NCBI GenBank assembly: GCA_045563675.1
Contig: JBJLIX010000001.1
Location: forward strand, 1 to 64,000
Direction of reading: 5' to 3'
Source of the DNA: AEGEAN-183 sp045563675
GTDB taxonomy: Bacteria > Pseudomonadota > Gammaproteobacteria > Magnimaribacterales > Magnimaribacteraceae
DNA length: 64,000 nucleotides
In this document: positions 16,616-25,714 of the stretch, one piece after another
Layout of the letters: the number at the start of each line of letters is the position of its first letter
Position numbering within the stretch: position 1 is the first letter of the stretch
The notes under the pieces: generated by a model
The model's input: only the letters and a program-made list of their open reading frames with translations
What the model was told of the DNA's origin: nothing
Database searches by the model: none
Translations under genes and position numbers: made by a program

Positions 16616-18397
16616 GTGAGTAATTCTGAAGACAAAATATTAATCGGAAACTGCAGTGGTTTTTATGGAGATCGCTTATCAGCAGCTAAAGATATGGTTG
16701 AAGGCGGACCAATAGACGTTCTTACAGGAGATTATTTAGCTGAATTAACCATGACAATACTTTACAACCAAAGAATGCAAAGAGGTGAAGAGCATGGATA
16801 TGTAGGAACTTTCTTAAAACAATTCAAAGACGTAGCTCTAGCTTGTCAAGAAAGAGATATAAAGATAGTCACTAATGCCGGAGGTCTCAACCCTGCTTCA
16901 ATGGCAGGAAAAGTTGAAGAGATAATTGAAGAACTTGGATTAAATCTAAAAGTTGCTTATATAGATGGAGATGATCTTATTCCTAGAATGGATGAACTAA
17001 ATCAGGAAGGTGAACAACTTAAAAACATAGAAAAAGACATTCCTTTATTTGACTATGAAAAAAAACCAGTTACAGCAAATGCCTACTTTGGGGCATGGGG
17101 AATTAAAGAAGCTTTAGATAAAGGGGCTGATGTTGTTGTTTGCCCTAGAGTTACAGATGCTGCAGTAGTTATTGGGCCAGCTGCATGGAAGTACAATTGG
17201 TCAAGAGATAATTATGATGCTCTATCAGGGGCCTTAGCAGCTGGTCACATTATAGAGTGTGGAGCCCAAGCAACAGGAGGGAATTATTCCTTTTTTCAAG
17301 AAGTTCCTTCCTTTTCAAACATGGGTTATCCAATTGCAGAGATTTTTGAAGATGGAAGCTTTACCATAACCAAACACCCTGATACTGGTGGTCTAGTATC
17401 CGTTGGTACAGTAACTGCTCAATTACTTTATGAGATAGGCAGTCCAGCTTACATGAACCCTGATGTGATATCTCACTTTGATACATTAAAAATAACACAA
17501 GAATCTAAAGATAGAGTTCATGTTTCTGGCTGTAGAGGCAGTAGTGCACCCAAAACACATAAAGTTTGCATAAACTTAGCTGGAGGTTTTAGAAATGGGA
17601 CAGAAATTCTTTTGACAGGATTGGATATAGAAGAAAAAGCTAAATTAGTAACAGATTCTATTTTTGAAAATGTGGGGGGGAAAGAACAATTTGATAAAGT
17701 AGACATTCAATTGCACAGAACAGATAAAGAGAACCCGGAATCTAATGAACAAGCTCAAGCTTCCCTTAGAATTAGTGTAATGTCTCAAAATCCTGACCTA
17801 GTAGGCAGACTCTTTAATGCAAAGATAGTAGAACTGGGACTTGCAAATCTTCCTGGTTGGACTGGGAGAGGTGGCATACCCAGTGGTCATTATATTGAAT
17901 ACTGGCCTGCTCTAATTGACAGTAAATTCATCAAAGAAAAGGTGCATTTTGAAGGAGAGACAACAGATGTACAACCAACTAGCCAAATGGAGTTAGAAGA
18001 AATTTACTACCAAAAAGAACCTTATCAAAATGACTTACCCGAAATCAAAGAAACTAAAAAAATAAAATTTGGTCGTTTATTTGGAACTCGTTCAGGAGAT
18101 AAAGGTGGTTGTGCTAACTTAGGTGTTTGGGCAAAAACACCTGAATCTTATTCTTTCTTGTATGACTTCTTGACAGTAGATAAGTTAAAAGAACTCCTGC
18201 CTGATGTAGCAAAATATACTGTAGAAAGGTTCGAGCTTCCCAATATACTTTCATTGAATTTTTATATCCATGACATATTACAAGATGGGGTGTCTTCTTC
18301 TACCAGGTTAGATGGACAAGCTAAATCTTTAGGTGAGTATATTCGCGCTAAAGAAATTAATGCTCCAGACTACCTGGTAAAAACAATAGGAAAATAA
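16616..18397 (+). CDS. atuA: AtuA family protein (acyclic terpene utilisation)
   Basis: The product of about 593 residues belongs to the AtuA family (DUF1446). The main domain (residues 1 to about 450) opens with ILIGNCSGFYGDRLSA and carries VVVCPRVTDAAVVIGPAAW; the C-terminal AtuA-like domain has FGTRSGDKGGCANLGVW from about residue 490. AtuA is needed for growth on citronellol and geraniol in Pseudomonas but its reaction is unknown. GTG at 16616 is chosen because the GGAG at 16605-16608 is 7 bp before it; TTG at 16613 is also in frame. The gene follows the carboxylase alpha subunit by 14 bp and precedes the enoyl-CoA hydratase by 3 bp. Confidence 0.88.
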   Translation: MSNSEDKILIGNCSGFYGDRLSAAKDMVEGGPIDVLTGDYLAELTMTILYNQRMQRGEEHGYVGTFLKQFKDVALACQERDIKIVTNAGGLNPASMAGKVEEIIEELGLNLKVAYIDGDDLIPRMDELNQEGEQLKNIEKDIPLFDYEKKPVTANAYFGAWGIKEALDKGADVVVCPRVTDAAVVIGPAAWKYNWSRDNYDALSGALAAGHIIECGAQATGGNYSFFQEVPSFSNMGYPIAEIFEDGSFTITKHPDTGGLVSVGTVTAQLLYEIGSPAYMNPDVISHFDTLKITQESKDRVHVSGCRGSSAPKTHKVCINLAGGFRNGTEILLTGLDIEEKAKLVTDSIFENVGGKEQFDKVDIQLHRTDKENPESNEQAQASLRISVMSQNPDLVGRLFNAKIVELGLANLPGWTGRGGIPSGHYIEYWPALIDSKFIKEKVHFEGETTDVQPTSQMELEEIYYQKEPYQNDLPEIKETKKIKFGRLFGTRSGDKGGCANLGVWAKTPESYSFLYDFLTVDKLKELLPDVAKYTVERFELPNILSLNFYIHDILQDGVSSSTRLDGQAKSLGEYIRAKEINAPDYLVKTIGK

Positions 18398-18400
18398 CAT

Positions 18401-19207
18401 ATGAATACGGAAAAATTATCTTTAGAAGGGCTGATTTTTGAAGCCACTAAAATTAATATTGATGGAAATGTTCTTACTATAACTTTGAACAGACCTGAAA
18501 GAAAAAATGCTCTGAATGCAGTAATGACAAATGAAATAAATTACGCCTTAGCTTACGCCAAACAGGAAAGATCTATCCGAGTGGTTGTATTGGCTGCTGA
18601 AGGTGATATTTTTTGTGCAGGAGCTGATCTAAGAAATATGTCAGGTAAAGAAAAACAGCCAGAATCGGCAGTTCCCAGCCTGGAAGGACGAACCGATATA
18701 AGCTTATCCCTGAGACATCTTCATAAGCCCGTAGTGGCAAAGATCCAGGGTTCTGTTTTAGCAGGTGCTTTATTAATGGTAACCAATTCAACTCATGCGG
18801 TGGCTGTGGAAGAAGCAGAGTTTTCAGCTCCTGAAATTAAAAGAGGCATTTGGCCATTTATGGTCATGGCAGGCTTGTTCAGAGTAATGCCAAAAAGAGC
18901 TGGTTTAGATTTTTGCATGAGAGGTGAATCTATCAATGCTAAAAAAGCAGAAGAATGGGGATTAATTAACCAATCAGTTAAAAATTCAGAATTGGACTCA
19001 ACCGTCGACAAGCTTGCTTCCCAATTAGCTAATTTAGCACCTACGACAATGCAAATGGGCTTATCTGCATATAACGAGCAGGATTCAATGAGTTTTGATG
19101 AAGCCTTGCCTTTTTTACAGAAACAAATTGCAGCTTGTATTCAAAGTGAAGATGCTAGAGAAGGTATAAATGCTTTCTTAGAAAAGAGAGAACCTAAGTG
19201 GGATTAA
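18401..19207 (+). CDS. Enoyl-CoA hydratase/isomerase family protein
   Basis: This 268-residue crotonase-fold protein has NRPERKNALN, FCAGADL with the first oxyanion-hole residue, and GSVLAGALL with the second. Its position as fourth gene of the carboxylase operon suggests it hydrates the carboxylated enoyl-CoA product, as AtuE (isohexenylglutaconyl-CoA) or LiuC (methylglutaconyl-CoA) do. An HMG-CoA lyase-type gene that would complete either pathway is not adjacent. Its TAA and the TAA of the convergent transporter share TTAA at 19204-19207. Confidence 0.87.
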   Translation: MNTEKLSLEGLIFEATKINIDGNVLTITLNRPERKNALNAVMTNEINYALAYAKQERSIRVVVLAAEGDIFCAGADLRNMSGKEKQPESAVPSLEGRTDISLSLRHLHKPVVAKIQGSVLAGALLMVTNSTHAVAVEEAEFSAPEIKRGIWPFMVMAGLFRVMPKRAGLDFCMRGESINAKKAEEWGLINQSVKNSELDSTVDKLASQLANLAPTTMQMGLSAYNEQDSMSFDEALPFLQKQIAACIQSEDAREGINAFLEKREPKWD

Positions 19208-20085
19208 TCTTGTTCTCTAGTAGCTAGATAGATACCCGCTAAAACTATTAAACCTCCCAAAGCCTGCCACAGGTTAAGAGATTCAGATAATATTAACCAA
19301 CCATAAATGGCTGCTGCTACTGGTTGTATAAGTAGAGTTAAAGAAGAAACATGTGCTGAAAGTCTAGAGATTCCTAAAGTAATAAGGCCTTGAGCTAGAG
19401 ATTGGCTCACAAAAGCATAAGCTAGGAGGACTATCCAGCCTTTTTTAGTTTTTGGGAATAGGCTTTCAGACTCTAATAACCCAACAGGAAATAAAAAGAT
19501 TGCAGTAAATACAGTCGCAAAGAAGAGTGTATGAGCTGGCGGTAGGGAATTTGTGAGTTTTTTTATAGCTAGAATATAAGCTGCATAAAAAACTGCAGCA
19601 ATTAAACCTAAGCCATCTCCCAATAATTTAAAAGAATCTGCACCACTTCCTGAAAGAATAACTAAATTAACCCCAAGAAAAGAAAGAATTAATGCGCTAA
19701 AAAAAGATGATTTTATTTTTTCTTTGAGGAAAAAAAAGCTGATCAAAGTAACAAAAATAGGGGCTGTGTTTGCCATTAACGTAGCATGAGCAACTGAAGT
19801 AAAACTAATAGACCAATTCCAAATAGCCATATCAGTTCCAAAAAATATTCCAGCTAACATTAAGACTAAAATATTTTCTTTAGTAAGATAATTTGTTAAT
19901 GGGTAATCTGTTTTAGTGCGTAAAACCCATATATATAAGAATGGTAATGCCAAAAAAGCTCTATAAAAGGCTGTTAAGGAAGGACTTGTCTCACTAAATC
20001 TAACAAAAATAGCAGATAATCCCAATAATGCTGCTCCTACAAATAAAGCTAGCAGTCCTGAATAAACAGATTTTGAATTTTCCAT
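19204..20085 (-). CDS. EamA/DMT family transporter
   Basis: The protein has 293 residues and about ten hydrophobic segments in two homologous halves, as in the drug/metabolite transporter superfamily. The family signature FYRAFLALPF is in helix 2, GTDMAIWNW in the first repeat, and the second repeat ends with LSESLNLWQALGGLIVLAGI. The substrate cannot be told from sequence; members export amino acids, nucleosides or other metabolites. It is convergent with the carboxylase operon and divergent from xseA, with 36 bp between the starts. Confidence 0.88.
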   Translation of the reverse strand: MENSKSVYSGLLALFVGAALLGLSAIFVRFSETSPSLTAFYRAFLALPFLYIWVLRTKTDYPLTNYLTKENILVLMLAGIFFGTDMAIWNWSISFTSVAHATLMANTAPIFVTLISFFFLKEKIKSSFFSALILSFLGVNLVILSGSGADSFKLLGDGLGLIAAVFYAAYILAIKKLTNSLPPAHTLFFATVFTAIFLFPVGLLESESLFPKTKKGWIVLLAYAFVSQSLAQGLITLGISRLSAHVSSLTLLIQPVAAAIYGWLILSESLNLWQALGGLIVLAGIYLATREQD

Positions 20086-20121
20086 TGATATTAATAAAGA
20101 CTAGTCAGTTATACTTCTATT

Positions 20122-21480
20122 ATGGTTGAAAACCTAATAGATAACACTCACGAAATTATTTCTGTCTCCGAAATAAATAAACGAGCAAAATCGATGCTCG
20201 AGCAAAATTTCCCTTTTATATGGATCGAAGGCGAAGTTTCTAACTTTGTCTCTCACTCTTCAGGACATTGGTACTTCACTCTAAAGGACGAGTCTTCAGA
20301 AATTAAATGCGCAATGTTCTCTTCAAACAATAGTCAAATTAGATTTGAGCCCAAAAACGGTGATCATTTAATTTTAAATGGGACTTTAAGTATCTTTGAA
20401 GGGTGGGGTCAATATCAGATCATAGTTAAGCATATTGAGTTAGCAGGTGAAGGGGCTTTATTGAGGGCCTTCGAAGAACTCAAAATGAAACTCCAGAAGG
20501 AAGGGTTATTTGACGAGACAATAAAAAAAGAACTTCCTCCTTATCCAAAGAATATTGCAGTCATTACATCTCCGGATGGAGCTGTGATTAAAGATATTAT
20601 CAATGTCTTAAGAAGAAGATCTCCTTTTATCAATATCACTATAATTCCCACTCTAGTTCAAGGAGAAAAATCAGCTCCTTTAATTTGTGAAGCGTTAGTA
20701 AAAGTATCCAGAATTGAAGATTTCGATTTAGTTATTTTAGCTAGAGGAGGAGGGTCTATAGAGGACCTTTGGGGTTTTAATGATGAAAAACTAGCAAGAG
20801 AGATAGTCCGCTGTTCCATTCCAATAATAAGTGCAGTAGGTCATGAGACAGATTTCACAATTTCAGATTTTGTTTCTGATTTAAGGGCCCCTACCCCATC
20901 AATTGCTGCAGAAATAATTAGTCAGCCATATAGCGAATTAAAAGAGAATCTAGAAAATTATTACAAAATCTTTTGTAAAAATATTAATGAGCTAATTGAT
21001 CAACAGACTTACTCCACTGCTAACCTATTTAAAAGACTAAGGCATCCAGGAGATAAACTTAGATCTATAAGCCAAACACTAGATTATTTACTAAATACTC
21101 TTGTTCAGGGTATTAATCATGAGATTTCTATTAGAAGAAATAATTTAAAAGTAAATTATTTTTCTTTAGACCAGAACTCACCTAAAAATAAATTAAAAGA
21201 GGTTAAGAATTCTTTAAAAAATACTGCAAAAGATCTTAAGAGGTCTTTAAACCTAACAACTGAAAGAAAGAGTAAATCTTTAATAGAACTAGTAGCTACT
21301 TTAGAAGCAGTAAGCCCTCTTTCTGTTTTATCGAGAGGCTATTCGATCATTAGTACTGAACCAGGAGGAAAAATTATTTCTGATATGGATCAAGTAGAAG
21401 TAGGAGAAGATATCTCTGCAACATTAAGTAAAGGAAAAATTAAAGCAACAGTAACCTCTAAAAACAAAGATGAAAAATAG
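20122..21480 (+). CDS. xseA: Exodeoxyribonuclease VII large subunit
   Basis: The 452-residue protein has the N-terminal OB-fold (SVSEINKRAKSMLEQNFPFIWIEGE shortened: FIWIEGEVSNF, GHWYFTLKDESSEI), the catalytic domain with ITSPDGAVIKDI, LARGGGSIEDLW and SAVGHETDFTISDFVSDLRAPTPS, and a C-terminal coiled region. Exonuclease VII degrades single-stranded DNA to oligonucleotides in repair and recombination. The small subunit xseB is not adjacent. The gene overlaps the M23 peptidase gene by 11 bp. Confidence 0.95.
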   Translation: MVENLIDNTHEIISVSEINKRAKSMLEQNFPFIWIEGEVSNFVSHSSGHWYFTLKDESSEIKCAMFSSNNSQIRFEPKNGDHLILNGTLSIFEGWGQYQIIVKHIELAGEGALLRAFEELKMKLQKEGLFDETIKKELPPYPKNIAVITSPDGAVIKDIINVLRRRSPFINITIIPTLVQGEKSAPLICEALVKVSRIEDFDLVILARGGGSIEDLWGFNDEKLAREIVRCSIPIISAVGHETDFTISDFVSDLRAPTPSIAAEIISQPYSELKENLENYYKIFCKNINELIDQQTYSTANLFKRLRHPGDKLRSISQTLDYLLNTLVQGINHEISIRRNNLKVNYFSLDQNSPKNKLKEVKNSLKNTAKDLKRSLNLTTERKSKSLIELVATLEAVSPLSVLSRGYSIISTEPGGKIISDMDQVEVGEDISATLSKGKIKATVTSKNKDEK

Positions 21481-22300
21481 ATTTGCTGTTTTATGCTTAT
21501 TTTTTTTAATGTCGTGCTCATCTTTGCAAGTTAATTATCCTTTATGCGAATTCCCTAAGAATTCTCCCTTTCCAGGCGGGGTAATTAGCAAAATAGTGGA
21601 GCTTTCTTCATCTCAAGTTAAAGCTATAAACCAAGAACCAATATATCTTTGTAAGGTAAACAAGAATCAATGGAGAATTCTTTCTCCAATTAAACTTTCT
21701 ATAGGAACAAACTCCATTATTATTCCCCTAAAAGAAGAAAGACTCCTAAAAGTTGAGATTGCCTCTAAAAACTATAGAGAATCAAGAATAAATATAGAGA
21801 ACCTAGACTTGGTTACACCTCCTGAGAGTTCTTTAGAAAGAATTAAAAAAGAATCCGCTCTAAGCAGAGAAGCAATGAGTGTAAATTCAAAAATGATTCA
21901 TTCATCTCTGAAAATGGCACCTCCTACTCTAGGAATTAAAAGCAGTGAATTTGGAGTTAAAAGATTTATAAATGACAAACCAAGAAATAGACATACTGGG
22001 CTAGATATTGCTGCCCCAATTGGAACTGAAATTACATCCCCTTTGTCCGGACGAGTTGTCTTAGTTGGAGACTTCTTCTATAGAGGAAAGACTGTATTTC
22101 TTGATCATGGAGGTGGTCTCATCACCACTTACTCTCATATGAATAATATAGCTGTTAATAAAGGCCAATTTGTAAGAAAAAATGAACCAATCGGAGAAGT
22201 AGGAAAAACAGGCAGAGTTACAGGACCTCACCTCCATTGGCAAATAGTCTTATTTGGTGTCCCAGTAGATCCGGAGTTATTTCTAGAGCTAAATCTTTAA
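21470..22300 (+). CDS. M23 family metallopeptidase, lipoprotein
   Basis: The 276-residue protein starts with a lipoprotein signal (LFFLMSC, C16). Residues about 170-270 are a LytM/M23 domain with HTGLDIAAP (first zinc His and Asp) and GPHLHW (the HxH zinc motif). Such enzymes cut peptidoglycan peptide cross-links or, as EnvC/NlpD types, activate amidases. All zinc ligands are present, so it should be an active enzyme anchored in the periplasm. The start overlaps the xseA end by 11 bp; a convergent thioredoxin-like gene ends 1 bp away. Confidence 0.9.
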   Translation: MKNRFAVLCLFFLMSCSSLQVNYPLCEFPKNSPFPGGVISKIVELSSSQVKAINQEPIYLCKVNKNQWRILSPIKLSIGTNSIIIPLKEERLLKVEIASKNYRESRINIENLDLVTPPESSLERIKKESALSREAMSVNSKMIHSSLKMAPPTLGIKSSEFGVKRFINDKPRNRHTGLDIAAPIGTEITSPLSGRVVLVGDFFYRGKTVFLDHGGGLITTYSHMNNIAVNKGQFVRKNEPIGEVGKTGRVTGPHLHWQIVLFGVPVDPELFLELNL

Positions 22301-22301
22301 T

Positions 22302-22757
22302 TTATTTATATTTTGCTATAGCCTCTTCTAGACTTAGTCTAGTTTGTGCTCCAATCAAAACTTCTTTAGTTACTCCTGACGGGTCAACTATATATGTGGC
22401 AGGTAAACTAGGGGGCCTCTCCCACCCAAATAAATCACTTGGATCAGTCAATATACTAGGGATATTTACTTTGAACCTAATAATCTGCTCTTGCAAGTCC
22501 TCACCTTCTAAGTCATCAAAGTTATATGCTAAAACATTAACTTTTTCTTCGTTTTCATTAAGAAATTCTTCTAGTTCAGGCATTTCTTTAATGCAAGGTG
22601 GACACCAATCTGCCCAGTAATTAACTACTAACCACTTCCCCTTAAGGTCTTCTAAATATCCAGAAGGTCCGTTAAATAGTTCATAATCTGGTTCGGAACA
22701 GCTAGGAAAAATAGCAACCAGAAATAGAAATAAAAAATACTTTTTTAGTTTTAACAT
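22302..22757 (-). CDS. TlpA-like thioredoxin-fold lipoprotein
   Basis: The 151-residue protein has a lipobox (AIFPSC) and a thioredoxin fold with the active-site WCPPC (NYWADWCPPCIKEMPEL) and the cis-proline loop SLPATYIVDPSG. It is a periplasmic thiol reductase of the TlpA/ResA kind, used in cytochrome maturation or protection of periplasmic thiols. A DsbD-type electron donor is encoded at 39512. The substrate is not apparent from the neighbours. Confidence 0.88.
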   Translation of the reverse strand: MLKLKKYFLFLFLVAIFPSCSEPDYELFNGPSGYLEDLKGKWLVVNYWADWCPPCIKEMPELEEFLNENEEKVNVLAYNFDDLEGEDLQEQIIRFKVNIPSILTDPSDLFGWERPPSLPATYIVDPSGVTKEVLIGAQTRLSLEEAIAKYK

Positions 22758-22810
22758 TTATTTAAGCAATATAATTAATAAACTTACAAAGAAAATAAAG
22801 GGAGTCAAGA

Positions 22811-23161
22811 ATGACTAATCTTACCATTTTTCATAACCCAAGATGCAGTAAATCTAGGGAAACACTGGAAATAATTGAGAATAAAGGTATATCTCCAGAT
22901 ATTGTTCTGTACCTTAACAACCCTCCAGATAAAAAAACGTTAGTATCTATTTTACTAAAACTTAAAATTGATGCTTTTGATTTGTTGAGGAAGGGAGAGC
23001 CAGAATTTAAAGAATTGAATCTTTCAGATAAATCTAAAAGTGAAGATGAAATTTTAGAAGCCATGATAAAATTTCCTAAACTTATTGAAAGACCTATAGT
23101 CATTTCTGAAAAAGAAGCTATTCTAGGTAGACCTCCTGAAAATGTACTAAATCTAATCTAA
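22811..23161 (+). CDS. arsC: ArsC-type arsenate reductase family protein
   Basis: The 116-residue protein has the glutaredoxin-coupled ArsC signature: FHNPRCSKSRE with catalytic Cys12, VLYLNNPPDK, and the arginine loop RPIV ... LGRPPENVL. True ArsC reduces arsenate to arsenite with glutathione/glutaredoxin; related Spx/YffB proteins have other roles, but the intact HNPxCxxS and GRPPE motifs favour ArsC. No arsenite pump or ArsR is adjacent. It is followed by sppA after 17 bp. Confidence 0.88.
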   Translation: MTNLTIFHNPRCSKSRETLEIIENKGISPDIVLYLNNPPDKKTLVSILLKLKIDAFDLLRKGEPEFKELNLSDKSKSEDEILEAMIKFPKLIERPIVISEKEAILGRPPENVLNLI

Positions 23162-23178
23162 TAAAAAGGACTTAAAAA

Positions 23179-25014
23179 ATGAATGAAACCAGCAAAATAC
23201 AACTTCTTGGACTATGGATTACTAAAGCTAGAGTTTTCACCTTTAATTTAGTATTTGTTGTCATTGCCTTAGTGGTAATTTTCAGCATTTTGGGTTCGAT
23301 AATTGGCGGTTCAAAATTGGCAGATCCAGAAGGAAAAACACTTGTATTTAATCCCAAGGGACCTATTGTTGAACAAATTTCTGGAATTGGTTCTAACCCT
23401 TTAGATTTTATCTTATCAGGACCTCCCTCACCCCAAGTTAATGTTAGAGATGTGCTGTTTACACTTAGATCTACAAAAGATGATCAAAGAATCAAAAATG
23501 TAGTTCTTCAACTAGATTCTATTTCCGGAACAGGACAAACTGTTTTATACGATGTAGGGCAAGCCCTTAAAGAAATAAGAGATTCAGGGAAAAAAATAAT
23601 AGCTGTTTCAGATTATTTTGATGAAAGCTCTTATTACCTTGCTTCTTTTGCAAATGAAGTAATTATTCATCCTGATGGCGGGGTAAATATAGATGGATAT
23701 TCAAGAATCAGAACTTACTACAAATCCTTTATAGATAAACTTGATGTCTCAGTAAATCTTTTTAGGGTAGGTAAATATAAATCTGCCATGGAACCCTATA
23801 TTAGAGATGATATGTCTGAAGCTGCAAAGGAAGCATCAAGAGCTTACATGGATGTTCTTTGGAGTTCCTGGAAAAAAGTCGTTTCGGAAAATAGAGGTTT
23901 AAAACCAGTTACTATCCAGAACTATGCAGATCAAATAGATGCTTTTACTATAAAAGAAAGTGGAAGTCGTGCAAAAGCAGCAAAAGAGGCAGGTTTAGTT
24001 GATAAGTTTTTAAATAGAACCGATCTTAGAAAATACCTTGTAGATGTAGCAGGAGAAGATAAAGAGAAAAAAAGTTTTTTACAGATATCTGCTTCAGAAT
24101 ATTTTAAAGTATTAAAAAAAGAGGAAGAAACAAATAAGTCAAAAAATAAAATAGCCATAATTGTTGCTTCAGGAAGTATTGTTGATGGTAGACAGCCCGC
24201 AGGAATGATTGGAGGTGATTCTACTGCGGAGATAATAAGAAAAGTACATGAAGATGAGTTAGTAAAAGCCCTTGTGCTAAGAGTTGATTCTGGTGGAGGA
24301 AGTGCTTTTGCCTCTGAAGTTATTAGAGAAGAATTAGCTTTAGCTAAAAAGAAGGGCATTAAGGTTATTGCTTCAATGTCTAATGTAGCTGCTTCTGGAG
24401 GGTATTGGATTTCAGCAAGTGCTGATGAAATATGGGCCTCTCACGACACCATTACTGGCTCTATAGGTATATTTGGTTTTCTACCTACTTTTGAAAAAAC
24501 TTTAGAAAAAATAGGAATTAATACTGATGGTGTTTCTACAACAAAGGTTGGAGGTGGTATAAATCCAACACAAAAAATTAACCCAATTCTTGCAAGAGCC
24601 TTACAATCACAAATAGAACATGGCTACGAAAGATTTATTCAGCTTGTTGCAGATTCAAGAGGTATGTCTATAGAAGAGGTAGATTCGATAGCTCAAGGAA
24701 GAGTTTGGGCAGGAGAAACTGCTATGAATCTGGGTCTAGTTGATAATTTAGGTAATCTAGAAGGTGCTATAAAAAGAGCTTCAGAGCTTGCAGAATTAGA
24801 ATCGAATGACTTTACGACTTTTTATCCTACTTTACCTTCTGGTTGGAGAGATCAATTACTGGATCAATTCTTCTCTAAAATTATGATTTTTTTCTTTAAA
24901 GATACACCTAAAAATACAGTTCTAAAAGAATCTTACAAGGTTCTAGGTGATATAAATTCTTTAAATGACCCTAAGGGAATTTACCTTAAGTGTCTTGATT
25001 GCCCCCTTTACTAA
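23179..25014 (+). CDS. sppA: Signal peptide peptidase SppA, long form (protease IV)
   Basis: The 611-residue protein has one N-terminal membrane segment (about residues 16-38) and two tandem S49 domains. The catalytic dyad is visible as Lys in RVGKYKSAMEP (N-terminal half) and Ser in NVAASGGYW (C-terminal half), as in E. coli SppA. It degrades leftover signal peptides at the periplasmic face of the inner membrane. Length fits the 67-kDa type. Its last 29 bp overlap the convergent hda gene. Confidence 0.95.
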   Translation: MNETSKIQLLGLWITKARVFTFNLVFVVIALVVIFSILGSIIGGSKLADPEGKTLVFNPKGPIVEQISGIGSNPLDFILSGPPSPQVNVRDVLFTLRSTKDDQRIKNVVLQLDSISGTGQTVLYDVGQALKEIRDSGKKIIAVSDYFDESSYYLASFANEVIIHPDGGVNIDGYSRIRTYYKSFIDKLDVSVNLFRVGKYKSAMEPYIRDDMSEAAKEASRAYMDVLWSSWKKVVSENRGLKPVTIQNYADQIDAFTIKESGSRAKAAKEAGLVDKFLNRTDLRKYLVDVAGEDKEKKSFLQISASEYFKVLKKEEETNKSKNKIAIIVASGSIVDGRQPAGMIGGDSTAEIIRKVHEDELVKALVLRVDSGGGSAFASEVIREELALAKKKGIKVIASMSNVAASGGYWISASADEIWASHDTITGSIGIFGFLPTFEKTLEKIGINTDGVSTTKVGGGINPTQKINPILARALQSQIEHGYERFIQLVADSRGMSIEEVDSIAQGRVWAGETAMNLGLVDNLGNLEGAIKRASELAELESNDFTTFYPTLPSGWRDQLLDQFFSKIMIFFFKDTPKNTVLKESYKVLGDINSLNDPKGIYLKCLDCPLY

Positions 25015-25714
25015 AGAAAAGCTCTTTTACTAACGGTATAGTGATCTTTTTTTTCTTTTCTAGAGAGAAGGTATCTAAATCAGAGATTAAGCTTAAAAGA
25101 TCTGAAAGCTTCCTGGAGGTATGATTGAGAATATAAGTTAAAGTTTTGTCTTCAAAGGACAGTCCTTTTCTAAGGGCTGATTCCTTCAAAGCTAAAAATT
25201 TTTCCTCGTCGCTTATCTCAGGTAATTCAAAAGCTGTAAAAAAATTTAAACGTGACTGGAGATCAGCAAGATTAATTTTTAGATCTTTTGAAGGCTTAGA
25301 GGAACTAAAAAATAAATTTGTGTTATTTAGATTACAAGTATTAATTAAATTAAACAAAGCCAGTTCCCAATCAGGTCCAAAATCCAACTTATCTATAGAC
25401 TCTATAAATACAACATCTACATTTTCTAAACCCTCCAATAAAGAAGGCTCCTTAATAAGATTATCTTCGAAAGTTATATAAGCGGAATGTAATCCTTCTT
25501 TAAGAAACTCCCTATTAACCGAATGAAGTAAGTAATTCTTTCCCACACCAGGATTACCCCATAAAAAGAAATTTTTAATTCTTCTCGATCTTGATATAAA
25601 GTCCTTAACAGCAACTATAATTAGTTTTGTTGAATCGCATTCAATGAAGTTATCTAAAGATATGCGATCTTCTAACCTAAGATCTAGATATAGTTGTTTT
25701 GGCTGACTCATCAA
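24986..25714 (-). CDS. hda: DnaA regulatory inactivator Hda
   Basis: The 242-residue protein begins with a sliding-clamp binding motif (QPKQLYLDL), then a DnaA-type AAA+ domain: GNPGVGKNYLLHS as Walker A and VVFIESIDKLD as the B site region. Hda with the DNA-loaded clamp stimulates ATP hydrolysis by DnaA to stop re-initiation of replication. The Walker A has Asn after the Lys where Thr or Ser is usual, which may be checked. The start overlaps pgsA by 4 bp. Confidence 0.88.
   Translation of the reverse strand: MMSQPKQLYLDLRLEDRISLDNFIECDSTKLIIVAVKDFISRSRRIKNFFLWGNPGVGKNYLLHSVNREFLKEGLHSAYITFEDNLIKEPSLLEGLENVDVVFIESIDKLDFGPDWELALFNLINTCNLNNTNLFFSSSKPSKDLKINLADLQSRLNFFTAFELPEISDEEKFLALKESALRKGLSFEDKTLTYILNHTSRKLSDLLSLISDLDTFSLEKKKKITIPLVKELFFSKGGNQDT

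Noticed and set aside
22237..22620. Plus-strand open frame opposite the TlpA-like gene
   Set aside because: It lies wholly on the antisense of a protein with a WCPPC site and a lipobox, and overlaps the M23 gene end.
23931..24359. 142-codon minus-strand frame inside sppA
   Set aside because: It is antisense to the conserved SppA coding sequence and its low-complexity Ser/Phe translation has no recognisable domain.
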